NCBI GenBank assembly: GCA_902636075.1
Contig: CACPQM010000001.1
Span: 124,001-188,000 of the forward strand
DNA: 64,000 bases
Origin: an uncultured Pelagibacteraceae bacterium
GTDB lineage: Bacteria; Pseudomonadota; Alphaproteobacteria; Pelagibacterales; Pelagibacteraceae
Reading direction: 5' to 3'
The notes under the pieces are model-generated. The model did not search any database, was not told the origin of the DNA, and was given only the letters and a program-made list of their open reading frames with translations. The number at the start of each line of letters is the position of its first letter. Within the stretch, counting starts at the first letter, position 1. The position numbers and the translations under genes are program-made. Below are positions 9,599 through 19,579 of this stretch, one piece after another.

Positions 9599-11752
9599 AT
9601 GGAATTACTTAAAAAATATCCTAAATTATTTCAATGGTTATTCTTATTAGCTGTATTTTTTGCACTATGCTTCGCAATTGATGTTCCTGAAACTTACAAA
9701 TTTATTAGAGGACAAGCTGAATTTGTAAAAGATCCTAATCAGAGTGCCTTCGTATTTCTGGGTAAAGAGGTTAGATATTACGCTTTTGACGTTTTCTGGA
9801 GATTACCTCCGTTGCTTGGATGGCTTCCAATTTGGATAAATGACTCATTATTCTTTTTAATGAATGATTGGATGCCAATGGAATTTTGGAATGAAGATAC
9901 GCAGGAATATAAAACACGACCTTTAGTTTTACAAATAACTAGAAACCTAACCGCATTTATGACTTTTCTAATAGAATTAATTAGAGAGATTTTATTAGGC
10001 GGTCTTGAAACAATTGTTGCTTTTACTAGTTGGGATTGGATTGATGCTAATCCCTGGGCAGAATTGCCAGGCTTACCTTGGACTATTGTAGCAGCAGGAT
10101 CAGCGATACTTGCTTATAAGTTAGGAGGCAAAGGATTGGCCTTATATGCACTTTTATCAATGACTTACATTTCAATATTTGGACAATGGAAACCGTCTAT
10201 GCAAACACTGTCTTTTATATTAGTTGCAGCACCTCTGTCATTTATTTTTGGTTTAGGTTTGGGTGTTGCGGCATACAAAAGTAAAAGAGTAGAAAAAGCT
10301 TTATATCCAATACTATTAGTTATGCAGACGATGCCCCAGTATGCGGTATTAGTTCCTGCACTAGTTCTTTTTGGGGTAGGAGACCATGCTGCAGTAATTA
10401 TAACAATGATTGTTGCTGTGCCACCAATGATACTATTAACTTTATTAGGTTTAAGGGCTGTTCCCCCAGAGGTAATTGAAGCTGGTAGAATGAGTGGATG
10501 TAGCAACTGGCAACTAATGTCAAAAGTATTAATTCCAACAGCGAGAAGAGATATTTTAATAGGAGTTAACCAAGTTATAATGGTGTGTTTTTCTATGGCA
10601 GTTATCTCTGCATTTATAGGAGCAAAAGGTTTAGGTTTTAATTTATTATTAGCTCTAAATCAGTTGAATATTGGATTAGCATTAGAGGCAGGTCTTTGTA
10701 TTAGTTTGATTGCAATTTTATTAGATAAGATGTCTTTAGCTTGGGCAAATAAACAGGTTGATTATTTTGGTAATTTAAATTTTTTTCAACGAAATAAAAA
10801 TTCATTATTCTTTGGAGTTATAGTAATAGTAGGTATTCTATTAGCTTACTTTGGATCAATTTATTTTAAAGATGGATATAATTATTTATTTGAAGTTCCG
10901 CATAATAAAGGAATATCAACAGCAGACTTTTGGAATAAAGGTGTTGACTGGATATTTGATACTTTCTTTGTATATATAAAAGCATTTAACACTTGGCTAA
11001 TTGTTGATGTACTCCAACCGATGAGAGCTTTATATTTGAGAATGCCAGCCGTAGCCACATTAGTTCTAGTCGTTGGAGCTGGATATTTAATTGGTGGAGT
11101 TAGATCTGCTTTAGTTGTTTGTGGTTTAACTTTATTTATAGCTCTAAGCCCATGGTGGGATAGAGCTTTAGTAACTACATACATGGCTACATTTGGTGTA
11201 CTAGTATCTTGCACAATTGGATTTACTGTTGGAACTTTATGTTTTCAAAATAAACATTCAACAAACTTTATGTTAAATGTTTGTGATATATTTCAAACTT
11301 TTCCATCTTTTGTATATTTAATTCCTGTGATGATGCTTTTTGGAATTACAGATACTTCAGTTTTAATTGCTGTAATAGTTTATGCTACGATACCAGCAAC
11401 AAGATACACAATTGAGGGTCTTAGAAGTGTTCCAGCTGGACTACATGATGCTGCAACGATGTCAGGCGTCACAAAGTTTCAAAGACTATTTAAAATAGAA
11501 TTTCCATTAGCATTTCCACACATGATGTTGGGGCTTAATCAAACAATAGTTTTTGCATTATTTATGGTGATTATTGGTGCCTTTATTGGAACTGAAGATT
11601 TAGGTCAGTACATTCTAAAAGCTCTATCAGATAAAAAAGGGGCAGGTATTGGATTAACACTCGGAATTTGTGTTGCATTTATTGGACTAATTTTTGACAA
11701 CTTAATTAGAACTTGGGTAGGACAGAGAAAAAAACATCTAGGTATAGACTAA
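9599..11752 (+). CDS. tmoV: Fused double-permease ABC transporter protein (ProW/TmoV-like)
   Basis: 717 aa with two BPD_transp_1 modules, each with an EAA-like loop (PPEVIEAGRMSGCSNWQLMSKVLIP; PAGLHDAATMSGVTKFQRLFKIEFP). Confidence 0.8.
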   Translation: MELLKKYPKLFQWLFLLAVFFALCFAIDVPETYKFIRGQAEFVKDPNQSAFVFLGKEVRYYAFDVFWRLPPLLGWLPIWINDSLFFLMNDWMPMEFWNEDTQEYKTRPLVLQITRNLTAFMTFLIELIREILLGGLETIVAFTSWDWIDANPWAELPGLPWTIVAAGSAILAYKLGGKGLALYALLSMTYISIFGQWKPSMQTLSFILVAAPLSFIFGLGLGVAAYKSKRVEKALYPILLVMQTMPQYAVLVPALVLFGVGDHAAVIITMIVAVPPMILLTLLGLRAVPPEVIEAGRMSGCSNWQLMSKVLIPTARRDILIGVNQVIMVCFSMAVISAFIGAKGLGFNLLLALNQLNIGLALEAGLCISLIAILLDKMSLAWANKQVDYFGNLNFFQRNKNSLFFGVIVIVGILLAYFGSIYFKDGYNYLFEVPHNKGISTADFWNKGVDWIFDTFFVYIKAFNTWLIVDVLQPMRALYLRMPAVATLVLVVGAGYLIGGVRSALVVCGLTLFIALSPWWDRALVTTYMATFGVLVSCTIGFTVGTLCFQNKHSTNFMLNVCDIFQTFPSFVYLIPVMMLFGITDTSVLIAVIVYATIPATRYTIEGLRSVPAGLHDAATMSGVTKFQRLFKIEFPLAFPHMMLGLNQTIVFALFMVIIGAFIGTEDLGQYILKALSDKKGAGIGLTLGICVAFIGLIFDNLIRTWVGQRKKHLGID

Positions 11753-11756
11753 AATT

Positions 11757-13235
11757 GTGAAAAAATTTCTTGTTGCTATCGACCAAGGTACAACATCGTC
11801 TAGAGCAATTCTCTTTGATTTAGATGGCAATATAAAATTTACATCTCAGTTTGAATTTAAACAATACTTTCCAAAAAATGGGTGGGTAGAGCATAATCCA
11901 AATGAAATTTGGTTAACAACTCTTAAAGCTTTAAAAAAAGTAATTAAAAAAGCATCTCTACTAAAAGGACAAATATTAAGTATTGGAATAACCAACCAGA
12001 GAGAGACAACTATTCTATGGAACAAGAAAACGGGTAAACCAGTATACAATGCAATTGTTTGGCAAGATAGAAGAACTCATGAGTACTGTGAAAAGCTTAA
12101 GCAAAAAAAATATGAAAATATTTTTAGAAGAAAAACTGGTTTATTTATTGATCCATATTTTTCAGCTACTAAAATTAAATGGATCTTAGAAAACGTAAAA
12201 ATTTCGAAGAAACTTCAAAAATCAAATAATTTATTATTTGGCACTGTTGATACTTTCTTAATTTGGAAACTAACTAGCGGACAACATCATTTAACAGAGG
12301 CAACAAATGCAAGTAGAACAATGTTGTTTAATATAAATAATAACACTTGGGACAAAGAAATTTTGAAAAAGCTCAATATCTCAAAAAGTATTTTACCTGA
12401 CGTAAAAAATTCAGCGGATGATTTTGGAATAACAAATAAAAAAATAGTTGGATATGAAATTCCTATATCTGCAGTTTTAGGTGATCAACAAGCTGCAGCT
12501 GTAGGACAATCTTGTTTTAAAAAAGGCTCAATTAAAAGTACTTATGGCACAGGTGCTTTTGTAATAATGAATACTGGGTCAAAAAAAATTTTTTCAAAAA
12601 ATAAATTACTAACCACAATTTGTTACAGATTAAACGGAAAAAATACTTTTGCTCTTGAAGGTTCAATTTTTATCGCTGGAGCAGGTGTTCAATGGTTAAG
12701 AGATAAGTTAAAATTAATTAATAATGCTTATGACACAGAACAAATTGCTAAATCAAAAAAAAATAATGAAGGTGTCTATGTTGTGCCAGCTTTTAGTGGA
12801 CTGGGAGCTCCATACTGGAGACCTGACGCAAGAGGAGTTATAACTGGATTAACTAGAAATAGTGATTGGAAAACCTTAGTAAGAGCAGTTATAGAATCTG
12901 TGGCATACCAAAGCTATGATCTATTTAATGCCATGAGAAAAGATGGATTAAAACCAAATATAGTAAAAATTGACGGAGGCATGGTAGAAAACGACTGGTT
13001 TTCACAGTTTTTGGCAAATATTATTGATATTAAAACAGAAAGACCCAAAGTTTTGGAAACTACAGCACTTGGTGTTGCTTTATTTGCTGGATACCAAATA
13101 GGAATATTTAAATCATTGGATCAAATAAAGAGAAAATGGAAAAAAGATAGAACCTTTAAACCTAAACTAAGTTCGACAATGAGAAAAAAACTATTGAATG
13201 GGTGGAAGCTGTCAGTCGAGAAAACTTTATTGTAA
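11757..13235 (+). CDS. glpK: Glycerol kinase
   Basis: FGGY kinase: AIDQGTTSSRAILFD, WQDRRT, STYGTGAFVIMNTG, GLGAPYWRPDARGVITGLTR. Confidence 0.9.
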   Translation: MKKFLVAIDQGTTSSRAILFDLDGNIKFTSQFEFKQYFPKNGWVEHNPNEIWLTTLKALKKVIKKASLLKGQILSIGITNQRETTILWNKKTGKPVYNAIVWQDRRTHEYCEKLKQKKYENIFRRKTGLFIDPYFSATKIKWILENVKISKKLQKSNNLLFGTVDTFLIWKLTSGQHHLTEATNASRTMLFNINNNTWDKEILKKLNISKSILPDVKNSADDFGITNKKIVGYEIPISAVLGDQQAAAVGQSCFKKGSIKSTYGTGAFVIMNTGSKKIFSKNKLLTTICYRLNGKNTFALEGSIFIAGAGVQWLRDKLKLINNAYDTEQIAKSKKNNEGVYVVPAFSGLGAPYWRPDARGVITGLTRNSDWKTLVRAVIESVAYQSYDLFNAMRKDGLKPNIVKIDGGMVENDWFSQFLANIIDIKTERPKVLETTALGVALFAGYQIGIFKSLDQIKRKWKKDRTFKPKLSSTMRKKLLNGWKLSVEKTLL

Positions 13236-13241
13236 ATTCTA

Positions 13242-14570
13242 TTATTTTAAAAAAGTATCCATAGAGTCATCCATTGCAGATGACCAAGGTGTGTGATGAA
13301 CAGGAGCTATGGATCCAGTCACAGGTGATGAAAAAGATTTATTTCTGTAAGTTGAAATATCATCCATTTTATGATGTTCCCAATCTTTGAAATGTTTTCT
13401 TATTAATTCAAAATCAATTTTTGGGTAATCAGACATATCATGAAGCTCTTTAGTATACTCAGTTTGAAAATCGATCATTTGATCTGGATTTTCTAATTTT
13501 TCTTCCATAGAAACCCATTTAGAAATATCTTTTTCTATTTCACTATCATTTGGAATTTTAATTTTATTCATTATCACATCTCTTGCGAACCATGCTTGGC
13601 AATCAAACATATTAAAAGTATGAAATTGATCCTGCATGCCCAGGTACATTAGCTTGTGATTATCTTGCCAAACTACTCCTTTATATAATTTTGGTGGATA
13701 TAATCGGTTGTGAGTTTTGAGACTTAGTTTTTCGTTCAAAAATGGAAAATGATGCAGGTAGCCAGTGCATAATATAATTACATCTGCTTCTTGCTCTGTA
13801 CCATCTTTAAAAATTGCTTTGTTACCGTCTAATCTATCTAGATAGTAGACTTCTTTCATACCAGCAGGCCATTTAAAACCCATTGGATTATGTCTATAAC
13901 CTATGGTTACACTTTTAGCTCCATATTTATTACATTGTAGAGCAACATCTTCAGCTGAATAACTGCTTCCAAGCACTATCACATTTTTATCTCTAAATTC
14001 TTCAGCATCTCTGAAATCATGAGAATGCATTATTCTTCCTGGAAAAGAACTCATACCCTTGTATTCAGGAATAAATGGCACTGAAAAATGTCCAGTTGAA
14101 ACAATTACATAATCAAACTTGTCAGACAAAATTTTATTGTTAGTTTTATCTTGATAAATAACTTCAAATTTATCTGAATTATAATTTACACTCTTTACAC
14201 TCGTGCTAAATTTAATTTTGCCTTTAATGTTTCCTTTACTTACTCTTCCAATAATATAATTATATAATACTTCTCTAGGTGGAAAAGATGGAATAGGTTT
14301 TCCAAAATGCTCGTCAAAAGAATAATCTGCAAATTCCAAACATTCTTTTGGTCCATTTGACCATAAATATCTATACATACTGTTGGGTACTGGATCACCA
14401 TATTGATCTGAACCAGTTCTCCAACTGTAGTTCCATAGTCCTCCCCAATCATCTTGTTTTTCAAAACATACGATTTCTGGAACCTTTTCTCCCTTTTGCT
14501 CAGCATGTTCGAAGGCTCTTAACATTGATAAACCACAAGGCCCTGCACCAATTATTGCTATTTTATTCAT
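13242..14570 (-). CDS. tmm: Flavin-containing (trimethylamine) monooxygenase
   Basis: FAD GAGPCGLSMLRA; FMO-type NADP motif VIVLGSSYSAEDVALQ; WGGLWNYSWRTGSDQYGDPVPNSMYRYLWSNGPKE as in bacterial Tmm. Confidence 0.85.
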   Translation of the reverse strand: MNKIAIIGAGPCGLSMLRAFEHAEQKGEKVPEIVCFEKQDDWGGLWNYSWRTGSDQYGDPVPNSMYRYLWSNGPKECLEFADYSFDEHFGKPIPSFPPREVLYNYIIGRVSKGNIKGKIKFSTSVKSVNYNSDKFEVIYQDKTNNKILSDKFDYVIVSTGHFSVPFIPEYKGMSSFPGRIMHSHDFRDAEEFRDKNVIVLGSSYSAEDVALQCNKYGAKSVTIGYRHNPMGFKWPAGMKEVYYLDRLDGNKAIFKDGTEQEADVIILCTGYLHHFPFLNEKLSLKTHNRLYPPKLYKGVVWQDNHKLMYLGMQDQFHTFNMFDCQAWFARDVIMNKIKIPNDSEIEKDISKWVSMEEKLENPDQMIDFQTEYTKELHDMSDYPKIDFELIRKHFKDWEHHKMDDISTYRNKSFSSPVTGSIAPVHHTPWSSAMDDSMDTFLK

Positions 14571-14685
14571 ATAAACCGTATAATTTTAAAAATTTATCTT
14601 ATTAAACAAATCAAAAAAAATAAAACTATTTTTTCTTTAAATTTACTTGTTATTAATAAATAGTTTATTTTTAGTGAATTTATTT

Positions 14686-15642
14686 ATGAAAAAAATTCTA
14701 ATTATTGGAGGCGGAGCTATGGGGTCAGCGTTCTCTGTTCCATGTATAGATAATAATAATAAAGTATTTATTACAGAACCATATAGCCAAAGATTTATTA
14801 AAAATTTATCATCAAAAAATATATTTCATTCAGGTTTAAAAATTAATCTTTCAAAAAAATTAATATTTAAAAAATATGCCAAGGAATTATTTTTTGAAAA
14901 ATATGATCTTATTGTTATTGCATTAAGTTTATCAGGTATTAATTTTGTTAGTAAAGAATTAAAAAAGTATAAAGTAAAATCTCCAGTTTTAGTTCTTACA
15001 AAAGGTCTCAAATATGAAAAGAAAAATAAAAAAATTACAACTATTTCGCAAACTCTTTTAAAAAATATTCCTAAATTAAATGTATCAGTTTTGAAGGGAC
15101 CTTGTTTAGCTAAAGAATTGGCAAGAAAAAATCAAACGAGTGTAATTATAGCTAACAAAAACATTAAAATTGCAAAATTGTTAGGTAAAATGATTTCAAC
15201 TAAATATTATTTAATAGAATACTCTAAAGATGTAATTGGTGTTGAAATATGTTCAGCAATAAAAAATATTTATTCTATGATAATTGGCTCTGGTTTAAGT
15301 TTGAATAAATCTTCAAGTCTATTTCAAAAATCACTATTAGAAATGAAATACATAACTAGACAGTTAAAAGGAAAAGAAGAAACAGTTTTAAGTCTAGCAG
15401 GAGTTGGAGACCTGTATGTAAGCGCTGCAGGTGGAAGAAATAGCAAAATGGGAAACTATTTAGGACAAGGTTTTACTTTCAAAAGTGCCAAAAAAAAGTT
15501 TATGGCAAATGATACAGTAGAAGGCGAACAACTTGTGAGAGAAATCGCGCCATTTATTTTAAAAAAATTTAATTCAAAAAAAATTCCTTTGATGTTTAGA
15601 ATGATTAGAGCAATTCTAAAAAATAAAAAATTTTCGATTTAA
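14686..15642 (+). CDS. gpsA: NAD(P)-dependent glycerol-3-phosphate dehydrogenase family protein
   Basis: ILIIGGGAMGSAF Rossmann motif; LKGPCLAKELA; VGVEICSAIKNIYSM; LAGVGDLYVSAAGGRN. Start chosen at internal ATG 14686 (ORF track begins at 14647). Confidence 0.75.
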   Translation: MKKILIIGGGAMGSAFSVPCIDNNNKVFITEPYSQRFIKNLSSKNIFHSGLKINLSKKLIFKKYAKELFFEKYDLIVIALSLSGINFVSKELKKYKVKSPVLVLTKGLKYEKKNKKITTISQTLLKNIPKLNVSVLKGPCLAKELARKNQTSVIIANKNIKIAKLLGKMISTKYYLIEYSKDVIGVEICSAIKNIYSMIIGSGLSLNKSSSLFQKSLLEMKYITRQLKGKEETVLSLAGVGDLYVSAAGGRNSKMGNYLGQGFTFKSAKKKFMANDTVEGEQLVREIAPFILKKFNSKKIPLMFRMIRAILKNKKFSI

Positions 15643-15753
15643 AAAATATTATATTTATTGACTTTTTGATTAGGGGAGACTTTTTTAACTTATTGTCATT
15701 CATTTCTCTCGCTGATACATTTAATTTATTAATCAACGAAAAGAGGGGAATCA

Positions 15754-17082
15754 ATGATTAAAAAAACAATAATAACCGTCTGTACGCTTATATTTTTAAT
15801 TTCAAATATTAGTTACGCAGACATCACTTTTTGGACTACAGAAGTTCAGCCAGCTAGAATGGCTAAACAAGAGGCAATGGCTAAAGATTTTGAAGCTAAA
15901 ACTGGCATCAAAGTTGAAGTTATTCCTGTAGAAGAAAAAGATTTAGGAACAAGAGCAACTGCAGCAGCTGCAGCTGGTGATCTACCTGATGTAATCTATC
16001 ATACATTACAGTATGTACTACCTTGGGCAGAAGCTGGAATATTAGATGTAGATGCTAATAATGCAGTTGTTAAAGAACTTGGCAAAAAAACTTTTGCGCC
16101 AGGCGCTTTAAATATGGCTAAAAAAGGATCAAAAATAGCCGCTGTACCAGTTGATGGTTGGACGCAAATGGTCGTTTATAGAAAAGACTTATTTGAAAAA
16201 GCAGGTCTTGCACCACCAACAAGCTATGAAAATATTACTAAAGCCGTTGAAGCACTTTCTGGTGATGGAATGTTTGGATTTGTTGCAGCAACAAAAACTG
16301 ACGAAAACTTTATGAGTCAGGTTTTAGAACATGTTCTTTTAGCAAATGGAGTAAATGTTGTTAAAAAAGGCGCAATAAGAAAACAAGGCAAAAAGTTAAA
16401 AGCTTCTTTAGAGTTTTATAAAGTTATTGCAAATGCAAGTCCTCCAGGAGAATTATACTGGAAGCAATCAAGAGAATTGTATTTTGCTGGAAAAACTCCA
16501 ATGATAATTTGGTCTCCATTTATTATGGATGAATTAGCTGGTTTAAGAGACTCAGCGCCGCCAACAATAAATAGTGATCCAACATCTGGGGAGTTAGCTT
16601 CAAAAACTGGCTTTATCACGAACCTAAAAGGTCCTAACAATAATAAAGGGGCTGCATGGGCTGATGTCAGATATTTTGGAATAACTGCTGATGCTGATAC
16701 AGAAGAAGCAAGTGCTTTTATCAAATACTCAATGGATGAAGGTTATACAAAAACTCTTTCAATCGCACCAGAAGGTAAGTTTCCTGTAAGAAGAGGAAAT
16801 GCAAGCGACCCTGAGGCATTTACAAAAGCATGGAGTAAACTACCTGTTGGAGTTGATAGAAAAGCTCCTTTATCAGACTTATATTCAGAGGATGTTATAA
16901 ATAATATCGTTGCTGGATTAGATAAGGCTCAAAGATGGGGTGTAAAAGAAGGTGAACTTTCTAGAGCTTCTAAAATTATTAATAACAAGTTTATTAATAG
17001 AATAACTAGACTTTATGTTGATGGACAGATTGATATTGATCAAGCAGTAGACATGATCAATCAAAAACTCTCTCAATTTTAA
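15754..17082 (+). CDS. ABC sugar/polyol-type extracellular substrate-binding protein
   Basis: Signal peptide; SBP family 1 pattern ADITFWTTEVQPARMAKQEAMAKDFEAKTGIKVEVIPV. Confidence 0.85.
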   Translation: MIKKTIITVCTLIFLISNISYADITFWTTEVQPARMAKQEAMAKDFEAKTGIKVEVIPVEEKDLGTRATAAAAAGDLPDVIYHTLQYVLPWAEAGILDVDANNAVVKELGKKTFAPGALNMAKKGSKIAAVPVDGWTQMVVYRKDLFEKAGLAPPTSYENITKAVEALSGDGMFGFVAATKTDENFMSQVLEHVLLANGVNVVKKGAIRKQGKKLKASLEFYKVIANASPPGELYWKQSRELYFAGKTPMIIWSPFIMDELAGLRDSAPPTINSDPTSGELASKTGFITNLKGPNNNKGAAWADVRYFGITADADTEEASAFIKYSMDEGYTKTLSIAPEGKFPVRRGNASDPEAFTKAWSKLPVGVDRKAPLSDLYSEDVINNIVAGLDKAQRWGVKEGELSRASKIINNKFINRITRLYVDGQIDIDQAVDMINQKLSQF

Positions 17083-17100
17083 TCTAATAATTTTAATTTA

Positions 17101-17136
17101 AATAAAAGCGGATAATATGTATTATCCGCTTTTATT
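17101..17136 (+). terminator. Perfect 17-bp inverted repeat between SBP and permease genes, ending directly at the permease ATG
   Basis: AATAAAAGCGGATAATA-TG-TATTATCCGCTTTTATT; terminator versus mRNA-stabilising/attenuating hairpin not resolved. Confidence 0.7.
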
Positions 17137-18396
17137 ATGAGTGACACACTTTCAAAAATAGAGAAAAGAACTGCATATATATTAATATTACCTGCAGTTT
17201 TCCTTGTTTTTTCAATCATCTTATTTCCAATATTTGCAAATGTATGGATAAGTTTTAAAGAGGTTGGTCTAAAAGATATCAGGATCCCTGAACCTAGAGC
17301 AAAAAAAATTGTAAAATCCATTAAAGATAATCCAGATCAATTAAAGGTTATTTATAAACTTAGAAATAGTTCATTAATTTTAGAAATAAGGGATGTTAAA
17401 TTTCAAGATAAATTACCTAAGAATATCAAGCCTATTAATTTAGATGAAAGATGCAGGGTCAAATCAAATAAAATTTATTGTGAATTTGGAAATTGGGAAG
17501 CAAAATACAAGGAAAATTTTCAAATATTATTAAAGAGTTCTGATGGCAAAGAATTAAATAAAAAAGAATTAAAAACCATTAAACCAAAATTAACAGGTAA
17601 ATCAGATAATATTCTATTAAATACTAATTTTACATTAAAGAATTTTAAAAAGGTTTTTTTTCAAAATGAATTTTTTGAGTTATTATCAACTACTTTTTAC
17701 TATACCTTTTTTGGTACAATTGGTTCAATTGTATTTGGAATACTAACTGCACAACTCGTAAACCAGAAGTTTTTTGGAAGAACATTTATGAGAAGTGTTT
17801 TGCTTTTTCCATATGTAGGTCCAGTTGTTGCCTTAGCTTATACTTGGGAGTTATTACTAGATCCTTACAGTGGAACTTTAAACAATCTTCTTATGAATTT
17901 TCAAGTTATCCAGGAACCCTTAAATTTACTAGGTCAAAAATATTTAACTGTAAATTTTTTTGGTTTTGATCTTAAATTACGATTAGCATTAACAACTGTT
18001 ATTATTTTTGAAATTTGGAGATACTTTCCTTTAGCATTCTTATTTATATTAGCTCGACTGCAAGCAGTGCCTAAAGAATTATATGAGGCAGCTGAAGTGG
18101 ATGGTGCTGGTCCTTTACAAAAATTTATTAATATCACACTTCCTCAAATAACAGCTGTGATATCCATTCTCTTTATGATTAGGTTTATTTGGAACTTTAA
18201 TAAATTTGAGGATATTTTTTTATTAACAGGAGGTGCCTCAGGAACTAGAACTTTGCCAATAAATGTTTATGAGCAAGGATTTACTATTTCCGATATTGGC
18301 ATGGGATCAGCAGTATCAATTGTAATAGTTGCTCTGCTGCTAGTATTTATGTTCGTTTATTTTAAATTAATAGGTAAGAGGGCTGATGAAAACTAA
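17137..18396 (+). CDS. ABC sugar-type permease (MalF/UgpA-like) with large periplasmic insert
   Basis: EAA loop VPKELYEAAEVDGAGPLQKFINITLPQI; about 130-aa hydrophilic segment between TM1 and TM2. Confidence 0.8.
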   Translation: MSDTLSKIEKRTAYILILPAVFLVFSIILFPIFANVWISFKEVGLKDIRIPEPRAKKIVKSIKDNPDQLKVIYKLRNSSLILEIRDVKFQDKLPKNIKPINLDERCRVKSNKIYCEFGNWEAKYKENFQILLKSSDGKELNKKELKTIKPKLTGKSDNILLNTNFTLKNFKKVFFQNEFFELLSTTFYYTFFGTIGSIVFGILTAQLVNQKFFGRTFMRSVLLFPYVGPVVALAYTWELLLDPYSGTLNNLLMNFQVIQEPLNLLGQKYLTVNFFGFDLKLRLALTTVIIFEIWRYFPLAFLFILARLQAVPKELYEAAEVDGAGPLQKFINITLPQITAVISILFMIRFIWNFNKFEDIFLLTGGASGTRTLPINVYEQGFTISDIGMGSAVSIVIVALLLVFMFVYFKLIGKRADEN

Positions 18397-19579
18397 AAGT
18401 GTAATATACTATGCATTAATATCCTCTATATTTTTGTTTTCTTTGGTCTCTATTTGGAAAATTTTAGTAACGTTGCAGGGAGTTGAGATAAAAAATTTTA
18501 ATTTTGCAATAATTATTACTTTAGGTATCGCTATTAGTCTTTTAAATTTACTTATAGGAGAAAAGTTAAATTATTATATAAAATCAACTTTTTTTGCCTT
18601 TATATTTACTTTTGTTGATGGATATATCGTTCAGATAATGCCCATTTGGTACAATATTGGAATATTTGCAATTTTGATATTTTTTTCATTTAAAATTAAT
18701 AAGTATAATCAAAAATACTTAGCATCCGAGCATTCATCACAACTAGTAGTATTTGATTTTTTAACTCTTTTTGGAATTGTTTTATTCTCATTTGTCATTT
18801 TATTTCCATTTTACATGATGTTGATTACAAGCTTTAAAACCCAAGCTGCTTTGTTAATTAATCCTTTAGATTTTAGTATTAATTTTAACCAGGATTTTAA
18901 GGAATTATTTAAGTCATACTTTGTGATATTTGATACCTATAAATTTGGTAGATACATACTTATAAGTACATTTGTTTCGGTCGGGACAGTGATAGTTACT
19001 TTACTATTTGCAATACCAGCTGCTTATGCTGTAGCGAGGTTAAATTTCTTTGGAAAAAACTTTCTGTCGACTTCAATATTAATTATTTATATGTTTCCTG
19101 CCATTGTATTAGTTATTCCTTTGTATACTGTTTTTAGTCAACTAGGTTTAAGAAACTCGGTAGGTGGTTTATTAATTGTTTATACAGCAACTACTTTGCC
19201 AGTTGCAATTTACATGTTACAAGGTTACTTTAGAAGTATTCCTAAAGAACTAGAAGAAGCAGCAATCATGGATAAATTAAATTGGTTTGGCATAATTATA
19301 AAAATAATTTTGCCTTTAAGTATACCTGCAATCTCATCAGTTGCTTTATATGTATTTATGATTGCGTGGAATGAGTTTTTATTTTCTCTTATGTTCTTAG
19401 ACAATCCAAACTCATTTACATTATCAAGGGCAATACAATATCTTAGCGGTGACGCTGAAACTCCAAGACAATATTTAATGGCTGGGTCAGTAGTTGTTAC
19501 AATACCTGTTTTGTTAATTTTTGTATACTTTGAAAAATATTTAGTCAGTGGTCTTACTGCAGGAAGTGTAAAGGGTTAA
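18386..19579 (+). CDS. ABC sugar-type permease (MalG/UgpE-like) with extra N-terminal TM segments
   Basis: EAA loop IPKELEEAAIMDKLNWFGIIIKIILPLSIPAI; AAYAVARLNFFGK; extended hydrophobic N-terminus. Confidence 0.8.
   Translation: MKTKSVIYYALISSIFLFSLVSIWKILVTLQGVEIKNFNFAIIITLGIAISLLNLLIGEKLNYYIKSTFFAFIFTFVDGYIVQIMPIWYNIGIFAILIFFSFKINKYNQKYLASEHSSQLVVFDFLTLFGIVLFSFVILFPFYMMLITSFKTQAALLINPLDFSINFNQDFKELFKSYFVIFDTYKFGRYILISTFVSVGTVIVTLLFAIPAAYAVARLNFFGKNFLSTSILIIYMFPAIVLVIPLYTVFSQLGLRNSVGGLLIVYTATTLPVAIYMLQGYFRSIPKELEEAAIMDKLNWFGIIIKIILPLSIPAISSVALYVFMIAWNEFLFSLMFLDNPNSFTLSRAIQYLSGDAETPRQYLMAGSVVVTIPVLLIFVYFEKYLVSGLTAGSVKG

Noticed and set aside
10165-11214. 113- and 110-aa minus-strand ORFs within tmoV
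   Set aside because: Antisense of a long permease gene; no independent coding evidence
15658-15681. TTGACT...GGGGAGACTTTTTT resembling the tmoX promoter region TTGACT...GGGGATACTTTAAT
   Set aside because: Spacing between the two elements differs (9 versus 14 nt), so a shared regulatory motif is not supported beyond a generic -35 box
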